Positions 62,879 to 64,000 of a stretch of 64,000 bases of DNA are shown in pieces. How positions within the stretch are numbered: position 1 is the first letter of the stretch; each line of letters starts with the position of its first letter. Source of the stretch: Curtobacterium sp. 458 (GTDB taxonomy: Bacteria; Actinomycetota; Actinomycetes; Actinomycetales; Microbacteriaceae); NCBI RefSeq assembly GCF_030406605.1, contig NZ_CP129104.1, positions 2,679,830 to 2,743,829 on the forward strand. Direction: 5' to 3'. Below the pieces are notes generated by a model. That model saw only the letters and a program-made list of their open reading frames with translations, did no database searches and was not told the origin of the DNA. The position numbers were made by a program, and so were the translations under genes.

Positions 62879-63859
62879 GTGCCGTTGACTGCCGAGGTCA
62901 AGGACGAACTGGCGAGGGTCGTCGTGAACCGCAACACGGTCCGCGCCGCCGAACTCGCGACCATCCTGCGGTTCGCGGGTGGTCTGCACGTCATCTCGGG
63001 CAGGATCGCGGTCGAGGTCGAACTCGACACCCGCATCATCGTGCACCGGGTGCGCAAGGACCTCGCGGAGCTCTACGGTGTCCGCTCCGAGGCGAGCGTC
63101 GGATCGTCCGCGTCGTCCCGTCGTGGCGCGCGCTACCTGGTCCGGGTGCTCGAGGCGGGGGAGACCCTCGCGCGCCAGACCGGCCTCATGGACGCCCGCC
63201 GCCGGCCGGTCCGTGGCCTGCCGAACCGCCTCACCACGGGCAACCGCGAGGACCTCGCCGCCATCTGGCGCGGCGCGTTCCTGGCGTCCGGCACGCTGAC
63301 CGACCCGGGTCGCGCCGCCGCCCTCGAGGTCACCTGCCCGGGCAACGAGGCCGCGATGGCGCTCGTCGGGGCAGCGTCGCGTCTCGGCATCGCCGCGAAG
63401 GGCCGCGAGGTCCGCGGCGTCCACCGCGTGGTCATCCGCGACGGCGAGGCCATCGGTCAGATGCTCACCGTCATGGGCGCCGCCCGCACGACCGCCGAGT
63501 GGGAGGAGATGCGTCAGCGCCGCGAGGTCCGCGCCACCGCCAACCGACTCGTCAACTTCGACGACGCCAACCTCCGCCGCTCCGCGCAGGCCGCGGTCGC
63601 CGCCTGCGCCCGGGTCGAGCGTGCGCTCGAGATCCTCGGCGACGAGGTGCCCGACCACCTCCAGTACGCCGGCTCCCTGCGGCTGCAGCACCGCGACGCA
63701 TCGCTCGACGAGCTCGGTCAGCACGCCGAGCCGCCGATGACGAAGGACGCGATCGCCGGTCGCATCCGCCGCCTGCTCGCCATGGCCGACAAGAAGGCGT
63801 CCGACCTCGGTATCCCGGGCACCGAGGCGAGCGTCCCGGAGGAGCTCGAAGGCGCGTGA
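62879..63859 (+). CDS. whiA: DNA-binding protein WhiA
   Basis: 326 aa. WhiA works with WhiB to drive sporulation septation genes in Streptomyces, and affects cell division in non-sporulating bacteria. N-terminal LAGLIDADG-homing-endonuclease-like domain (residues ~1-220: [34 protein letters not shown]) and C-terminal helix-turn-helix ([28 protein letters not shown]). GTG 62879 fits the family start and AGGA (62867-62870); the open frame to 62831 is not conserved-looking. The TGA lies within the first 23-bp tandem repeat. Confidence 0.96.
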   Translation: MPLTAEVKDELARVVVNRNTVRAAELATILRFAGGLHVISGRIAVEVELDTRIIVHRVRKDLAELYGVRSEASVGSSASSRRGARYLVRVLEAGETLARQTGLMDARRRPVRGLPNRLTTGNREDLAAIWRGAFLASGTLTDPGRAAALEVTCPGNEAAMALVGAASRLGIAAKGREVRGVHRVVIRDGEAIGQMLTVMGAARTTAEWEEMRQRREVRATANRLVNFDDANLRRSAQAAVAACARVERALEILGDEVPDHLQYAGSLRLQHRDASLDELGQHAEPPMTKDAIAGRIRRLLAMADKKASDLGIPGTEASVPEELEGA

Positions 63860-63923
63860 TCGCGGTCGTCCCGACCACGTGACCGCGGTCGTCCAGACCA
63901 CGTGATCGCGGTCGTCCAGACCA
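63855..63923 (+). repeat. Three 23-bp tandem repeats across the whiA stop
   Basis: Copies 63855-63877, 63878-63900 and 63901-63923 read CGTGAYCGCGGTCGTCCMGACCA. Each junction forms CACGTG. The first copy includes the whiA stop codon. Confidence 0.92.
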
Positions 63924-63926
63924 CCT

Positions 63927-63966
63927 GACGGGAGGCGCGGTGCCAGCTGGCACCGCGCCTCCCGTC
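63927..63966 (+). terminator. Terminator after whiA: perfect 40-bp palindrome
   Basis: GACGGGAGGCGCGGTGCCAG (63927-63946) is followed directly by its exact complement (63947-63966). It carries two arms of the recurring element. Confidence 0.88.
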
Positions 63967-64000
63967 CGTTCAGTGGGTGCGTCCAGGGCGCCGCGTGCGA

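Noticed and set aside
63855..63923. 23-bp repeats as a CRISPR array
   Set aside because: Units abut each other without spacers and no cas genes are present.

Overview
The window is 64 kb of high-GC, densely coded chromosome from an actinobacterium. Gene order and protein character fit Microbacteriaceae, most likely a Curtobacterium-like organism: long HisG, a Trp-operon membrane protein and HGxxPAAW protein between trpE and trpC, degenerate PriA, an integration-host-factor domain fused to guanylate kinase, uvrA-uvrC-rapZ-whiA order, four-domain ribosomal protein S1, and many leaderless genes with TANNNT -10 boxes 6-8 nt before the start. The genus is an inference. I see no CRISPR array, IS element, prophage or other mobile element, and no large foreign island.

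Layout. 1-6626: end of a pyrimidine/nucleotide operon (carB 3' end, pyrF, mIHF-gmk, rpoZ, metK, priA), genes overlapping or nearly touching. 6627-7024: the only long gene-free stretch, rich in short repeats. 7025-9276: threonine degradation (tdh, kbl). 9346-9801: a DUF4383 membrane protein on the minus strand. 9998-12462: fmt and rsmB. 12675-22510: a biosynthesis block with rpe, hisE, hisG, hisF, hisI, trpE, a Trp-associated membrane protein, an HGxxPAAW small protein, trpC, trpB, trpA and lgt. 22714-30396: glutamate synthase gltB/gltD and pyruvate kinase.

30655-40120 is the most accessory part: a ferritin-like/VIT1 iron transporter, an HdeD-type membrane protein, an acetaldehyde-dehydrogenase cluster (aldehyde dehydrogenase, DUF779, AcoR-like regulator without an AAA+ domain), a secreted proline/alanine-rich repeat protein divergent from a two-component system, tRNA-Leu(CAA), a PdtaR-type ANTAR response regulator and a GNAT enzyme. 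40176-53268 mixes a VOC protein, a PaaI-type thioesterase, polA, a DUF885 protein, rpsA, coaE, an alpha/beta hydrolase, an acyl-CoA-ligase-like enzyme, a membrane acyltransferase and an MFS transporter. 53469-63859 holds the full UvrABC excision nuclease (uvrB, an SDR enzyme, uvrA, uvrC), then rapZ and whiA.

I do not see an obviously new multi-gene system. The items most worth a second look are the mIHF-Gmk fusion, a short sequence element (GTGCCTCC[C/A]G type) that recurs in many terminators and also alone, a duplicated translation-start region between gltB and gltD, 11-bp-spaced direct repeats between the two-component system and its divergent repeat-protein gene, a CGTCGTACGACG-centred intergenic repeat, and 23-bp tandem repeats across the whiA stop codon.
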